In this document: one piece after another, positions 40,728-49,272 of the stretch | Numbering within the stretch: the stretch's first letter is position 1 | Layout: each line of letters opens with the position of its first letter | Assembly: GCA_019449415.1 (NCBI GenBank) | Contig: JAGRPP010000017.1 | Coordinates: 248,001 to 312,000, forward strand | Direction: 5' to 3' | Length of the DNA: 64,000 nt | Source of the DNA: Geothrix sp. | Lineage (GTDB): Bacteria > Acidobacteriota > Holophagae > Holophagales > Holophagaceae | Made by a program: the position numbers and the translations under genes | Notes under the pieces: generated by a model | Told to the model about the DNA's origin: nothing | The model's input: only the letters and a program-made list of their open reading frames with translations | Databases searched by the model: none

Positions 40728-41126
40728 TCATGGTTCCCGCCGATAAATACCCGTGCCGTTGCAGGTCTTGCAATCCATGACGACCTTGAGGCTTCCATGG
40801 CATTTCTTGCATGGAAGGTGGACGGACCCACTGCCAGAGCACTTCGCACAGGCCGAGGAGAATGCCTTCTGGGTCTTGAGGCCCTTGCAGCGGGGGCATG
40901 GCGTGCCATCCCGGAGCACGCCCTTGGCGTCGCAGCGGGAACATGGTCCAGATGCCTGGGAATAGGTGCCGGTCCCGGAGCATTTTCGACAGCTCAAGGC
41001 CACGGCGCCCTTCCCGCCGCAGAGGTCGCAATCCACGGACAGGTGGCCACTGCCTTCACATCTCAGGCACAGGACGCCAAGGCCTGCGGGGGAGAAACGC
41101 TTGGAGGAAGGTTTGGGATCACTCAT
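40728..41126 (-). CDS. DnaJ-like multi-zinc-finger protein
   Basis: A 132-residue protein made almost wholly of CxxCxGxG-type units (CLRCEGSG, CDLCGGKG, CRKCSGTG, CSRCDAKG, CPRCKG, CAKCSGSG, CKKCHG, CKTCNGTG). These resemble the DnaJ cysteine-rich domain but with eight units and no J domain. ATG at 41126. Probably a zinc-binding chaperone-like or scaffold protein; function unknown. Confidence 0.78.
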   Translation of the reverse strand: MSDPKPSSKRFSPAGLGVLCLRCEGSGHLSVDCDLCGGKGAVALSCRKCSGTGTYSQASGPCSRCDAKGVLRDGTPCPRCKGLKTQKAFSSACAKCSGSGSVHLPCKKCHGSLKVVMDCKTCNGTGIYRREP

Positions 41127-41215
41127 TCGTGAAGAATGGTTCAAAGCCTCTCCCCGGGGAAGGTCCAATGGTCCTGAGATGGGGCCCGACTTTTGAACGG
41201 GCCTGACCCTGCCCG

Positions 41216-41905
41216 TCATGGATAGAGGTTCGCCAAACCAGGCCGGGCCTCCTCCGGTTGGGCCATGAGCAGCCTGTTTTTGGGTGTGATGTCTCCGGGG
41301 ATCACCTGCGTGAACACCCGGTACCCCTGGAAGCGCAGCCGTGCGGCGCGGGTGGCATCGATGGCCAGCGGGCCATCCAGCCAGCCCTCCAGGCCTCCCA
41401 GATCAGCCTTCTGGAGATCGTGGCAGCAGGGCAGGACCGCCACGCAGGCCCCGGCCTCCACCGCCCGTTCCAGGATCAGATCGGTGAGCCCGCCGCAGGC
41501 ATGGGCCGAGACGATCAGATCATCCCGGAATAGGGGCACCTCCCGCAGATCGGACTCGAGGTACCTGATCCGGCCCTGCAGCCGCGGCCAGTCCTGGCAC
41601 AGCGCCGCCTCCAGCGCGGCGGCACTCTTCGGGATCCGCTGGTCCACGGCCACGGCCGAGGGGGAGGTGTCATCCAGAAGGAGGAGAATCTGGGCCACCA
41701 GACCGTGACCACAGGCCAGGTCCACCACCCGCCTCCCCCGGAAGCGGCGCCGCACCCTTCGAGCCACTTCCCAGGCCTCGTAGAGCTCCTTGCGCGGCAG
41801 GCAACCCGCACGGCAGACAGCCCTCGCAAGGGCGTCGAACAGGGTGTCCCCTGCAAATTGGGGAAGCAGCTTTTCCGTCAGCCGATTGCGAGAGGAGCGA
41901 TCCAT
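41216..41905 (-). CDS. SAM-dependent methyltransferase
   Basis: A 229-residue class I methyltransferase with motif I VVDLACGHGLVAQILLLL, an acidic motif II (AVAVDQRI), YLESDLREVP, and SAHACGGLTDLIL with VLPCCHDL. This resembles the Methyltransf_32 type. Substrate unknown. Next downstream on the minus strand is the decayed cassette remnant. Confidence 0.8.
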   Translation of the reverse strand: MDRSSRNRLTEKLLPQFAGDTLFDALARAVCRAGCLPRKELYEAWEVARRVRRRFRGRRVVDLACGHGLVAQILLLLDDTSPSAVAVDQRIPKSAAALEAALCQDWPRLQGRIRYLESDLREVPLFRDDLIVSAHACGGLTDLILERAVEAGACVAVLPCCHDLQKADLGGLEGWLDGPLAIDATRAARLRFQGYRVFTQVIPGDITPKNRLLMAQPEEARPGLANLYP

Positions 41906-41957
41906 GGAATCAGAGGCCCCTAAGACAGGAACGGGAAGAGCAAGTAAGTTCGGCCTT

Positions 41958-42083
41958 GCCTAATGTAAGGAACCGAAGCCGACCCGCCTCTGCCGAGGTA
42001 ACGAGTAGATCCGAGGAAGCGAGAAGCTGAGAGAGTGGGAGGCCCTGCAGGCTCGCACAGATTGAGCGAAGGAAGAGAAGCGT
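41958..42083 (-). repeat. Degenerate attC site
   Basis: Read on the plus strand, 41958-42075 aligns over most of its length with the reverse complement of the array attC: GCCTAA at the start, CCGACCCGCCT, CCGAGGAAGC, CCCTGCAGGC and ATTGAGCG. It follows the exported-protein gene on the minus strand, as an attC should. Confidence 0.7.
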
Positions 42084-42518
42084 TCAATGGCCGGCCACCA
42101 AAAGGGCCACCACCTTTAGCAGGGCCTGTCCCGAGAAATCCCGACCCGCTGAACTAAATGAGATGGTCGTAGCGTATTCGACGGATCCCCCATGAATGCT
42201 TAGCCTGTATGGCTGTTTCGTTAGCGTCTTCATTCGCTCCTTATCGACCTTCCATTTCAGAATGGTCAGGCCCTGAATGTCCTCGGCCACGATCTCTTCG
42301 TTCGTACCATCGACAAATTCGGCCTTCCAGGAAGGAGCCTGGCCATACCGCTTGACGCTCAGGCTCACTAGGTTGATTTCAGGTTCACCGTATTTAAGCA
42401 GTTCCCCCGAGATTTCCATGCCGCGTGGATGTGTCTGAGTCAGAACAGCGGGTGCACATGCGAAGGGCAACATCAAGTATAGGGACGCCAGTGTGGCTCT
42501 GAAGGGGTGTGCAGCCAT
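42084..42518 (-). CDS. Small exported protein, decayed cassette gene
   Basis: A 144-residue protein from ATG 42518 (AGGAG eight bases upstream) with a signal peptide containing LMLPFACAPAVL; the cysteine could be a lipobox cysteine. The mature part (SWKAEFVDGTNEEIVAEDIQ, YATTISFSSAGRDFSGQALL) matches no family I know. Lower GC than flanking genes. An extension to 42575 exists but would cross the attC remnant. Confidence 0.65.
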   Translation of the reverse strand: MAAHPFRATLASLYLMLPFACAPAVLTQTHPRGMEISGELLKYGEPEINLVSLSVKRYGQAPSWKAEFVDGTNEEIVAEDIQGLTILKWKVDKERMKTLTKQPYRLSIHGGSVEYATTISFSSAGRDFSGQALLKVVALLVAGH

Positions 42519-42539
42519 GGCATAGCTCCTGGCGATTGG

Positions 42540-42655
42540 ATTTAGCCGATCCAAACTGCAGTTGAAACGATTCATCTAGATGATGTACAGGTTTTGTGAG
42601 GGCAGAAACAGGCTAGCTGCTCGCACCTGGGTCCGAATTAAGTGGTGGGTTTGGT
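42540..42655 (-). repeat. Degenerate attC half-site after HNH gene
   Basis: The minus strand shows ACCAAAC (42655-42649), then CTTAATTCGGACCC, matching the R''-L'' half of the array attC. The other half is not convincing. The HNH coding sequence ends inside it. Confidence 0.5.
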
Positions 42656-43164
42656 CGTAGCAGCTGGCTGATACCAGCTTCAGCTTGTTTGTAGCGAAGA
42701 TCGATGAGGGTCATAGCAACTGCCCCAACATCTTCGTAAAGGTTGTCAGCGTATTCATGAAGATTCAGATTCGGATCGTAATGTTTGAGAGAAACAAAGG
42801 ATTCAATTTTCTCTAGTTTCGATTGAGCAATGGAAGGATCTGCTTTTGAGATCAGAAACTCTCTCCAGCCTCTTTGCTGCTTCTCGTTGTTGCAAGATTG
42901 ACAGCAAGGGACAACATTGCCCCAGGCATGGAGACCAAGTGCGGCCTTGTTCATGGGAATCAGGTGATCAAGCGAGATCGTTTTCCGACTGATTGACGCA
43001 CCGCAGTAACAGCATTCATTCCCGAAGAACTCAAGAAGCTCCGATTCTTGAGCGGCCTTGGGCCCGAATGGGGCGAAGCCTCTTGCCTGGTCGTAAAACT
43101 TCCCAACATCTTGGAGGAAGATTCGGATGGCCGAGTTTGCGATGTCGTATCGAGATCGAGCCAT
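42613..43164 (-). CDS. HNH endonuclease, cassette gene
   Basis: A 183-residue protein with a complete HNH motif: CCYCGASISRKTISLDHLIP, GNVVPCCQSCNNEKQQRGW, giving the zinc CxxC pairs and catalytic His in DHLIP. The last residues RPNPPLNSDPGASS are encoded by attC-like sequence and resemble the tail of a cassette protein at 58.7 kb. GTTAGGC lies 15 bases before the ATG. Likely a nuclease, possibly antiphage; target unknown. Confidence 0.82.
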   Translation of the reverse strand: MARSRYDIANSAIRIFLQDVGKFYDQARGFAPFGPKAAQESELLEFFGNECCYCGASISRKTISLDHLIPMNKAALGLHAWGNVVPCCQSCNNEKQQRGWREFLISKADPSIAQSKLEKIESFVSLKHYDPNLNLHEYADNLYEDVGAVAMTLIDLRYKQAEAGISQLLRPNPPLNSDPGASS

Positions 43165-43327
43165 TCTGCAGATCCTGTGGCCTAACCACCTTTAGGCACC
43201 GATAAGTGGAAAAGGCGGCAATGGGACCACTCTCCCACCACCATCTCTTCCCGTCCATCACCAGCTTGCTTGGCTTTTCTTGGTTTCTTGCTGTCTCGGC
43301 GGTAAATCCGTTATCGCTGCAAACGGC

Positions 43328-46300
43328 TCACCGTTTCGGATAGACCGGCACCGGCGGGAAGCTCGGCGTGGGGTTCTCCTTGAGCTGCTTCAGCAGGGTC
43401 TCGATGCCCACTTCGAGCTGGCGGTCGTGGCCCTGGAGCAGGCTGGCGGGATCGTTCTCCACGGTGAGGTCGGGGTCGGCGCCGTGGTTCTCCACCCACC
43501 ATTTCCCTTCGCGGCCGTAGAAGCCGTTGTTGCTCTGCTCCACGGTGCCGCCGTCCAGGGTGAACTGGGTGTTGATGATGCCCACTAGGCCGCCCCAGCT
43601 GGGCACGCCCACGATGGTGCCCAGGTTGCGGGCCTTCACATGCATGAGGAAGGCTTCGCCGTCGCTGCCGTTCTGCTCGTTGCTGAGGAAGACATAGCGG
43701 CCGTCGGAGGCCGTGTTGGGGTAGCGGAAGGGGGCTACGCCGCGCATGACATTGAAGCCCACCTGCTTGCGTTCCAGCTTGTCGATCATGAAGTACTCGG
43801 TCCAGCCGCCGCCGTTGCCGCGCACATCGACCACGAGGCCCTTCTTGTAGCGGAAGGCCCGCCAGTACTTGTCGAACTGGCCGATGTTCTGGTCGCCCAT
43901 GGCCGTGATGTGCATGTAGCCCAGCTGGCCGTGGGAGGCCTTGTCCACGGCCGCGATGTTGCCTGCGATCCACCGCTCATAGCGCAGGTTCCAGTCGCTG
44001 GCGACGGGTTCCACCTCGATGGTGCGGGCGCCTTCCAGCGAGGGCTTGGCGTTCACAGTGAGCGTCACCTTCTGGCCCTTGATGACCTGGAGGCGGGCCT
44101 GGATGGCCTCGGGGGCCCGCAGGGCCTTCCCGTCGATGGCCAGCAGGTACTCGCCCTCCTTCACCTTGGGCGCGGGATCGGCCAGGGGGGCCTTGAGATT
44201 CATGGCATAGGGCGTGGGGCCATAGACCTTGGCGAACTTGTAGAAGCCATGGTCGGCGGTGAAGTCGGCGCCCAGGTAGCCGGGAGCCACCAGGCTGGGC
44301 GCGGGCCGCGCGGGACCGAGGTCGCCGCCGCCCACATAGGTGTGGCTGACATTCAACTCGCCCACCATCTGGCTCAGGAGCCAGTTCAGCTCCTGCCGGG
44401 AGTTCAGCTCCGGCAGCCAGGCGCGAAACTTGGCCCCGATGGCGTTCCAGTCGTTGCCGTTCATGTCCTTGTCGTAGAAGAAATCCCGGTACCAGCGCCA
44501 GGTGTCCTCGAAGATCTGCTTCCACTCCTCGCGGGGAGCGGCGGTCATGGTCATGCGTTCCAGGTCGAGCTTTTCGGGCAGGGCCTTGGTGGCGAACAGG
44601 GCCGCGGCCTCGCCCGCATGGTAGTTGGCGCCCTTGCGGATGAGCACCCGCCTGCCCTCGGCATCGAAGGTCCAGCTGCTGACCGGATCCGTCAGCACCA
44701 CTTCCTTGTCCTTCTTGGCGGCGGGATCGTAGAGGTGCAGCTTCCACTTGTCCGCGCCTCGGGTCCCGTAGAGCTCCTCCACGACGCTGTCATCCCAACC
44801 TTCGACCTCGTCCCAACCCACCAGGCCCTTGCCGGCCTGCAGGTGGAAGAGGTTGCCGGGCTTCACCGGCAGGGGCGCGATGCGCTCCGACAGGCCCGCC
44901 ACATCGATGCGGAAGGTGCCTGCGGCGGAGAAGGAAGCCGCCGGCTTCTCGTCACCGGCCTTCAACTTCACGGCCATGACCTGCACCGGCGCGGACTGGA
45001 TGTGGTTGTCCTGGCTGGGGTCGAGCCGTGTCTGGAAGTTGTTGTAGCTGAGGAAGTAGAGGGTGCTTCCATCCTGATCGAAGCGGGGGTTCAGGCAGTC
45101 GTAGAAGCCATCGGTCAGCGTGACCTTCTGCTTGGTCGACAGGTTGTAGAGGTGGATGCGGCTGTTGCGGTTGGGCTCGACGAAGGCGTAGGCGACCCAC
45201 TGGGAATCCGGCGCCCAGGCGTAGTCGCTGACCTCCCAGGTGAACTGGTCGTTCTTCAGCTCGTGGGACTCGTCGACCTTGGTGAGCTTCCGGCTGGCGA
45301 CATCCATCACATACAGCGCGAAGCTCTTGTCGCCGAACAGGACCTTCGTCCCATCCGGGCTCCACTCCAGGTGGTAGAGGGCGGTCTTCAGGCCCGTGGG
45401 GATCCGCTCCGGGGCGCCGTCCACTGCCTGCACATAGAGGTCGTAGTCGCCGCTGGCATCGCTGAAATAGGCCACGCGCTTGCCGTCGGGCGAGAGGCGC
45501 GGCATGCGTTCACGCACGCCCGGCGTCTGCGTGAGGTTCTTCGCGGGCTTCGCGGCGTCCGTGGGCACGAGGAACACTTCGCCCCGGGCCTCGAAGACGG
45601 CCGTGCCGCCCACCAGGCTCATGGCCTGGATCCAGTCCTTGGGGTTCACGGACCGCGGCGCGGCCTTCCAGCCATCGCTGCTGGTGGTCACCGCCACGGG
45701 GCGGACGGCCTTGGTGGCCAGGTCGAGGGCCTGCAGGTGCCCCCCCTGCACGAAGACCACGGTGCGGCCATCGCTGCTGGGCTGCTGCACATCGAAGTCC
45801 TTGAGGTCCGTGAGCTGTTCCACGGCCTTGGTGGCCGGGTCCACGGCATAGAGGTTCGTGATGCCGTTGCTGCCGCGGTCGGACTCGAAGACCACCTTCC
45901 CGCCGGCCCAGATGGGCGCGCCGTTCCGGCCCACATAATCGGTGAGCTTCTCGAACCGGCCGCTCTTCAGGTCGGCCAGCCACAGATCCTGATGGCGGCC
46001 GCCCTTGTAGCGTTTCCAGTAGTACTCCACCACACCCTTGGTGCTGTAGGCCAGGCGCCCGCCATCCGGCGAGACCGTGCCCTGCACGCCGCGCGGCACC
46101 GGCAGCGCCTCGGGCTCGTGGCCCTCCAGGTCCACGGCGAGGAGCCGCTCCACGGGGCGGAAGTCGTGATCGGCGACGGTCTTGTAGACGACCTTCCGGC
46201 CATCCGGCGTCCAGCCCTGCACGGTGGCCGCGCCCGCCCAGGTGAGGCGCCTGGGCGCGCCGCCCTCCGCGGGCATCACATAGACCTGGGTGACACCGTT

Positions 46301-46546
46301 GTACTGGGCGCTGAAGGCGATCCACCGGCCATCGGGGCTGAACCGGGCCGCCGTCTCCAGGCCGGGATGCGTCGTGAGCCGCCGGGCGGCGCCGCCCTTG
46401 AGGGAGCCGAGCCAGAGGTCATCCTCCCAGGTGAACACCACGCGGTCGCCCTTCACATCGGGCGCGCTGACGAAGCGGGGGGCGCGGTCCTGGGCCACCA
46501 GGGCAAAGGCCACGAACGCGAGGGCGGAAACGCGGAAGCTCAGCAT
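43328..46546 (-). CDS. Periplasmic tricorn-like S41 protease
   Basis: A 1072-residue tricorn protease homolog with a signal peptide (MLSFRVSALAFVAFALVAQ). WD/TolB-like propeller repeats fill residues 25-650 (RFSPDGRWIAFSAQYNG, RLSPDGKRVAYFSD). Then come the C1 segment with LNVSHTYVGGGDLG, a PDZ domain, and the S41 catalytic region with the serine in NEQNGSDGEAFL and GVPSWGGLVGI. ATG at 46546 follows CGGAG. Degrades peptides outside the cytoplasm. Confidence 0.92.
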   Translation of the reverse strand: MLSFRVSALAFVAFALVAQDRAPRFVSAPDVKGDRVVFTWEDDLWLGSLKGGAARRLTTHPGLETAARFSPDGRWIAFSAQYNGVTQVYVMPAEGGAPRRLTWAGAATVQGWTPDGRKVVYKTVADHDFRPVERLLAVDLEGHEPEALPVPRGVQGTVSPDGGRLAYSTKGVVEYYWKRYKGGRHQDLWLADLKSGRFEKLTDYVGRNGAPIWAGGKVVFESDRGSNGITNLYAVDPATKAVEQLTDLKDFDVQQPSSDGRTVVFVQGGHLQALDLATKAVRPVAVTTSSDGWKAAPRSVNPKDWIQAMSLVGGTAVFEARGEVFLVPTDAAKPAKNLTQTPGVRERMPRLSPDGKRVAYFSDASGDYDLYVQAVDGAPERIPTGLKTALYHLEWSPDGTKVLFGDKSFALYVMDVASRKLTKVDESHELKNDQFTWEVSDYAWAPDSQWVAYAFVEPNRNSRIHLYNLSTKQKVTLTDGFYDCLNPRFDQDGSTLYFLSYNNFQTRLDPSQDNHIQSAPVQVMAVKLKAGDEKPAASFSAAGTFRIDVAGLSERIAPLPVKPGNLFHLQAGKGLVGWDEVEGWDDSVVEELYGTRGADKWKLHLYDPAAKKDKEVVLTDPVSSWTFDAEGRRVLIRKGANYHAGEAAALFATKALPEKLDLERMTMTAAPREEWKQIFEDTWRWYRDFFYDKDMNGNDWNAIGAKFRAWLPELNSRQELNWLLSQMVGELNVSHTYVGGGDLGPARPAPSLVAPGYLGADFTADHGFYKFAKVYGPTPYAMNLKAPLADPAPKVKEGEYLLAIDGKALRAPEAIQARLQVIKGQKVTLTVNAKPSLEGARTIEVEPVASDWNLRYERWIAGNIAAVDKASHGQLGYMHITAMGDQNIGQFDKYWRAFRYKKGLVVDVRGNGGGWTEYFMIDKLERKQVGFNVMRGVAPFRYPNTASDGRYVFLSNEQNGSDGEAFLMHVKARNLGTIVGVPSWGGLVGIINTQFTLDGGTVEQSNNGFYGREGKWWVENHGADPDLTVENDPASLLQGHDRQLEVGIETLLKQLKENPTPSFPPVPVYPKR

Positions 46547-46610
46547 CAAAGACTCCGGGAACGGGTTCGCCATCATACATCGTGAAACGAGGAATGTGGA
46601 ACCGGAGCGT

Positions 46611-47318
46611 CTAGAAGAGTTTGCCCACCAGCGCTGCCAGGGCCGTCTCGGTGCGGAGGATGCGGGGGCCCAGATCCAGGGGCCGCATCCCCGCCTTCAG
46701 GAGGCTCTGGGTTTCCGCCTCGATCCACCCGCCCTCGGGGCCGATGGCCAGGGTGATCGGCCCCGCCAGCCCCTTCGGCGCCGCCCCGCCGGTGCCGGGA
46801 TGGGCCAGGAGGCCCGTGCCGCCCGCCAGCAGCCCCGGCAGCTCGTCCTCCACGAAGGGCCGGAAGAGCCGCGCCAGGCGCAGCTCCGGCAGCGCCGTGT
46901 CCTTGGCCTGCTCCAGCCCCAGGATCAGCTGGTCGCGCAAGTTCTCGGGCCTCATGCGGGGGCTGGCCCAGTAGGCCTTCTCCACCTTCCACGCGTTGAG
47001 CAGCACGAGGCGCGCGGCGCCCAGGCTGGCGGCGGCGGCCACCACCCGGTTCAGGACCTTGGGCCGCGGCAGGGCGATCAGCAGGGTGAGCGGCAGCTTG
47101 GGCGGCGGCGCCTGATCCAGCGCCAGGGCCAGTTCCAGGGCCTCGTCATCCAGGCGCAGCACCCTGCCCCGGCCCATCTTCCCGCCCAGCAGGCCCACGG
47201 CGAGGTCGGCTCCGACCGCGGCCCGGTGCACTTCGCGCACATGGGCCAGCCGCCGCCCGGTGAGGCGGGCGCGGTCCGGGGCCACCAGGTCCTCCGGGAG
47301 CAGCAGCACCAGGTTCAA
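46611..47318 (-). CDS. rsmE: 16S rRNA m3U1498 methyltransferase RsmE
   Basis: A SPOUT-class methyltransferase of about 235 residues with LIALPRPKVLNRVVAAAASLG, ITLAIGPEGGW (SAM-binding knot) and RPLDLGPRILRTETA. The probable TTG start at 47318 overlaps the TGA of the upstream acetyltransferase, indicating coupling. A GTG three codons later is an alternative. Confidence 0.88.
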   Translation of the reverse strand: MNLVLLLPEDLVAPDRARLTGRRLAHVREVHRAAVGADLAVGLLGGKMGRGRVLRLDDEALELALALDQAPPPKLPLTLLIALPRPKVLNRVVAAAASLGAARLVLLNAWKVEKAYWASPRMRPENLRDQLILGLEQAKDTALPELRLARLFRPFVEDELPGLLAGGTGLLAHPGTGGAAPKGLAGPITLAIGPEGGWIEAETQSLLKAGMRPLDLGPRILRTETALAALVGKLF

Positions 47319-47836
47319 GCCAGGTCCTTCACCAGGATCAGGTCGCGGTCCACCTGCTGCCCGATCTGGAAGATGTGGTCGCCGGCTTCGCGGAAGCCGC
47401 ACCGGCCATAGAAGGCCAGGGCCTTGTCGTTGTGCTCCCACACGCCGAGCCAGAGCACATCTGCGCCCCAGGCCCGGGCCAGGTCAAGGCAGGCCGCCAT
47501 CAGGGCCGCGCCCCGGCCCCCGCCCTGCGCCGATCTCAGGAGGTAGATGCGCTGCAGCTCCGCGGGCCGCGCTCCCCCCACGCAGGGCTCCCGGTGCCCC
47601 AGGCGGAGCTGCGCGAAGCCGACGGGAACGCCCTCCAGCTCCAGCACCAGGCCCGGCCGCGAAGGATCGGCCAGCTCGGCCCGCTGGAGCGCCTCGCCGT
47701 AGGTCGCCTGGAGGAACGCCGCCAGATCCAGCGGCGAACAGATCGCCTCGAAGGTCTCGGTGAAGGTGCGGGCGCCCAAGTCGGCCAGGAGGGCGGCATC
47801 CGCCACGGTGGCGGGTCGGAGGGTGACGGCAGTCAT
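47315..47836 (-). CDS. GNAT N-acetyltransferase
   Basis: A 173-residue acetyltransferase with the acetyl-CoA motif YLLRSAQGGGRGAALMAACL and WLGVWEHNDKALAFYGRCGF, the RimI/PaiA-like pattern. ATG at 47836 lies eight bases after GGAGG; a GTG two codons earlier is too close to that site. Coupled to rsmE. Confidence 0.87.
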   Translation of the reverse strand: MTAVTLRPATVADAALLADLGARTFTETFEAICSPLDLAAFLQATYGEALQRAELADPSRPGLVLELEGVPVGFAQLRLGHREPCVGGARPAELQRIYLLRSAQGGGRGAALMAACLDLARAWGADVLWLGVWEHNDKALAFYGRCGFREAGDHIFQIGQQVDRDLILVKDLA

Positions 47837-47841
47837 CGACA

Positions 47842-48267
47842 CTACCTCCCCCGGGTCCCGGGCTTCGCGGGCCCCTTGGGCGCGGTCGAGGCTTTGGGCT
47901 TGGCCGTGGGTGCGGCCTTGGGCTTGGCTTTGGCCTTGGCCCGCTCTGCCACGGCGATGGCCTTGGCCATCCAGCGGGCCAGTTCGTCCGCATCCTCCAG
48001 CACATCCTCGGGCAGCTCGTAGTAGCCCATGGGCTTGCCGGGGTCGCCGAAAGGCAGGAAGGGGCCCATGCCCGCGGCCTCGAAATCCGGGCGGTTGGTG
48101 GCGTCCACCTTGAAATACAGCACGCCGTCGTCCGCCAGGGCGAAGGCGCGGCCCTCGGCGAAGAAGCAGAGACCGCCGAACATCGCCCGCGCGGTGACGG
48201 GGCGGATCCGCCCCAGTTGTTCCAGGAGGTATGTGCGGAAGCTCACAGAGACGGCCATGGCGACCAT
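47842..48267 (-). CDS. TfoX N-terminal domain protein
   Basis: A 141-residue protein with a TfoX_N domain (ARAMFGGLCFFAEGRAFALA, GVLYFKVDATNRPDF, GYYELPEDVLEDADEL) and a Lys/Ala/Pro-rich tail. ATG at 48267 after GGAAGG. It lacks the TfoX C-terminal domain. Possibly nucleic-acid associated; role unknown. Confidence 0.83.
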   Translation of the reverse strand: MVAMAVSVSFRTYLLEQLGRIRPVTARAMFGGLCFFAEGRAFALADDGVLYFKVDATNRPDFEAAGMGPFLPFGDPGKPMGYYELPEDVLEDADELARWMAKAIAVAERAKAKAKPKAAPTAKPKASTAPKGPAKPGTRGR

Positions 48268-48319
48268 GCTACCTTCCCCAGGGCCCGCCGGTACGACCGG
48301 CCTTTCGACAGGATCCCCC

Positions 48320-49222
48320 ATGCGGATCAACACCCTCGACGACCTGCTCCTTGCCGTGAAGAACCGTCCCCACAAGCGGCTGGTGGTGGCTTGGGCCAAC
48401 GACGCCCACACCCTGGAGGCCGTGAACGCCGCCGTGGAGGCGGGCCTGGTGGAGGCCATCCTCGTAGGGGATGAACCCCTCATGGTGAAGGTCTGCCAGG
48501 AGCAGGGCCTGCCGAAGGAGCGCTTCCGCATGGTCCATGCGCCCACGGATACCGAGGCCGCCGCCAAGGCCGTGGCCATGGTCCGGTTCGGCGAGGCCGA
48601 TCTGCTCATGAAGGGCCTGCTCAGCACGGACAAGTACATGCGGGCCATCCTCAACAAGGAGCAGGGCCTGCTCGATCCCGGCGCCATCCTGAGCCATGTG
48701 ACCGTGATGGAGCATCCGGGCCACCCCAAGCTCCTCATCGCCGGCGATGTGGCCGTGATCCCCGAGCCCGAGTTCAAGGAGAAGCTCGCCATCCTGGGTT
48801 ACCTGGTGAAGGTGGCCAGGGCCTTGGGGATCGAGCTCCCCAAAGTGGCCGTGCTGTCGGCCTCGGAACAGGTCATGCCGAAGATCCCGTCCAGCGCCGA
48901 GGCGGCCATGCTGTCGAAGATGGCGGACCGCGGCCAGATCAAGGGCGCCCTCGTGGACGGCCCCATGGCCCTGGACGGGGCCATCGATCCTGATTCGGCC
49001 CGCATCAAGGGCATGGGCGGCCCCGTGGCCGGAGATGCCGACTGCCTGCTCTTCCCCAACCTCGAGGCGGGCAACACCTTCTACAAGGCCGGCACCAAGC
49101 TGGGCGGCGCCGAGATCGCCGCCGTCGTCACGGGCGCCCGCGTCCCCTGCGTTCTGAGCAGTCGCGGCGACAGCGCCAAGACCAAGCTCAGCTCCATCGC
49201 ACTGGCGGCCCTGCTGGCCTGA
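48320..49222 (+). CDS. ptb: Phosphate butyryltransferase/acetyltransferase
   Basis: A 300-residue phosphotransacylase: LDDLLLAVKNRPHKRLVVA, LLMKGLLSTDKYMRAILN, LSHVTVMEHPGHPKLL and VAGDADCLLFPNLEAGN are Ptb/Pta motifs. It interconverts acyl-CoA and acyl phosphate, feeding or using an acyl kinase. A Pta-butyrate kinase fusion lies two genes away. Confidence 0.88.
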   Translation: MRINTLDDLLLAVKNRPHKRLVVAWANDAHTLEAVNAAVEAGLVEAILVGDEPLMVKVCQEQGLPKERFRMVHAPTDTEAAAKAVAMVRFGEADLLMKGLLSTDKYMRAILNKEQGLLDPGAILSHVTVMEHPGHPKLLIAGDVAVIPEPEFKEKLAILGYLVKVARALGIELPKVAVLSASEQVMPKIPSSAEAAMLSKMADRGQIKGALVDGPMALDGAIDPDSARIKGMGGPVAGDADCLLFPNLEAGNTFYKAGTKLGGAEIAAVVTGARVPCVLSSRGDSAKTKLSSIALAALLA

Positions 49223-49272
49223 GCCGGGTCCGCGGCAGAATGAAGGGGACCAGCCCCTGGGAGCGTGCGCCC

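Larger units (their letters stand above)
41958..43186 (-). mobile_element. Decayed reverse-oriented integron cassette remnant
   Basis: Two low-GC minus-strand genes, HNH endonuclease and a small exported protein, each followed by a sequence related to the attC family of the main array at 56-62 kb. The minus strand shows an intact R'-like GTTAGGC (43186-43180) 15 bases before the HNH start codon, the standard cassette entry. attC copies are degenerate, so the block is probably no longer mobile. No integrase is present. Confidence 0.7.
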
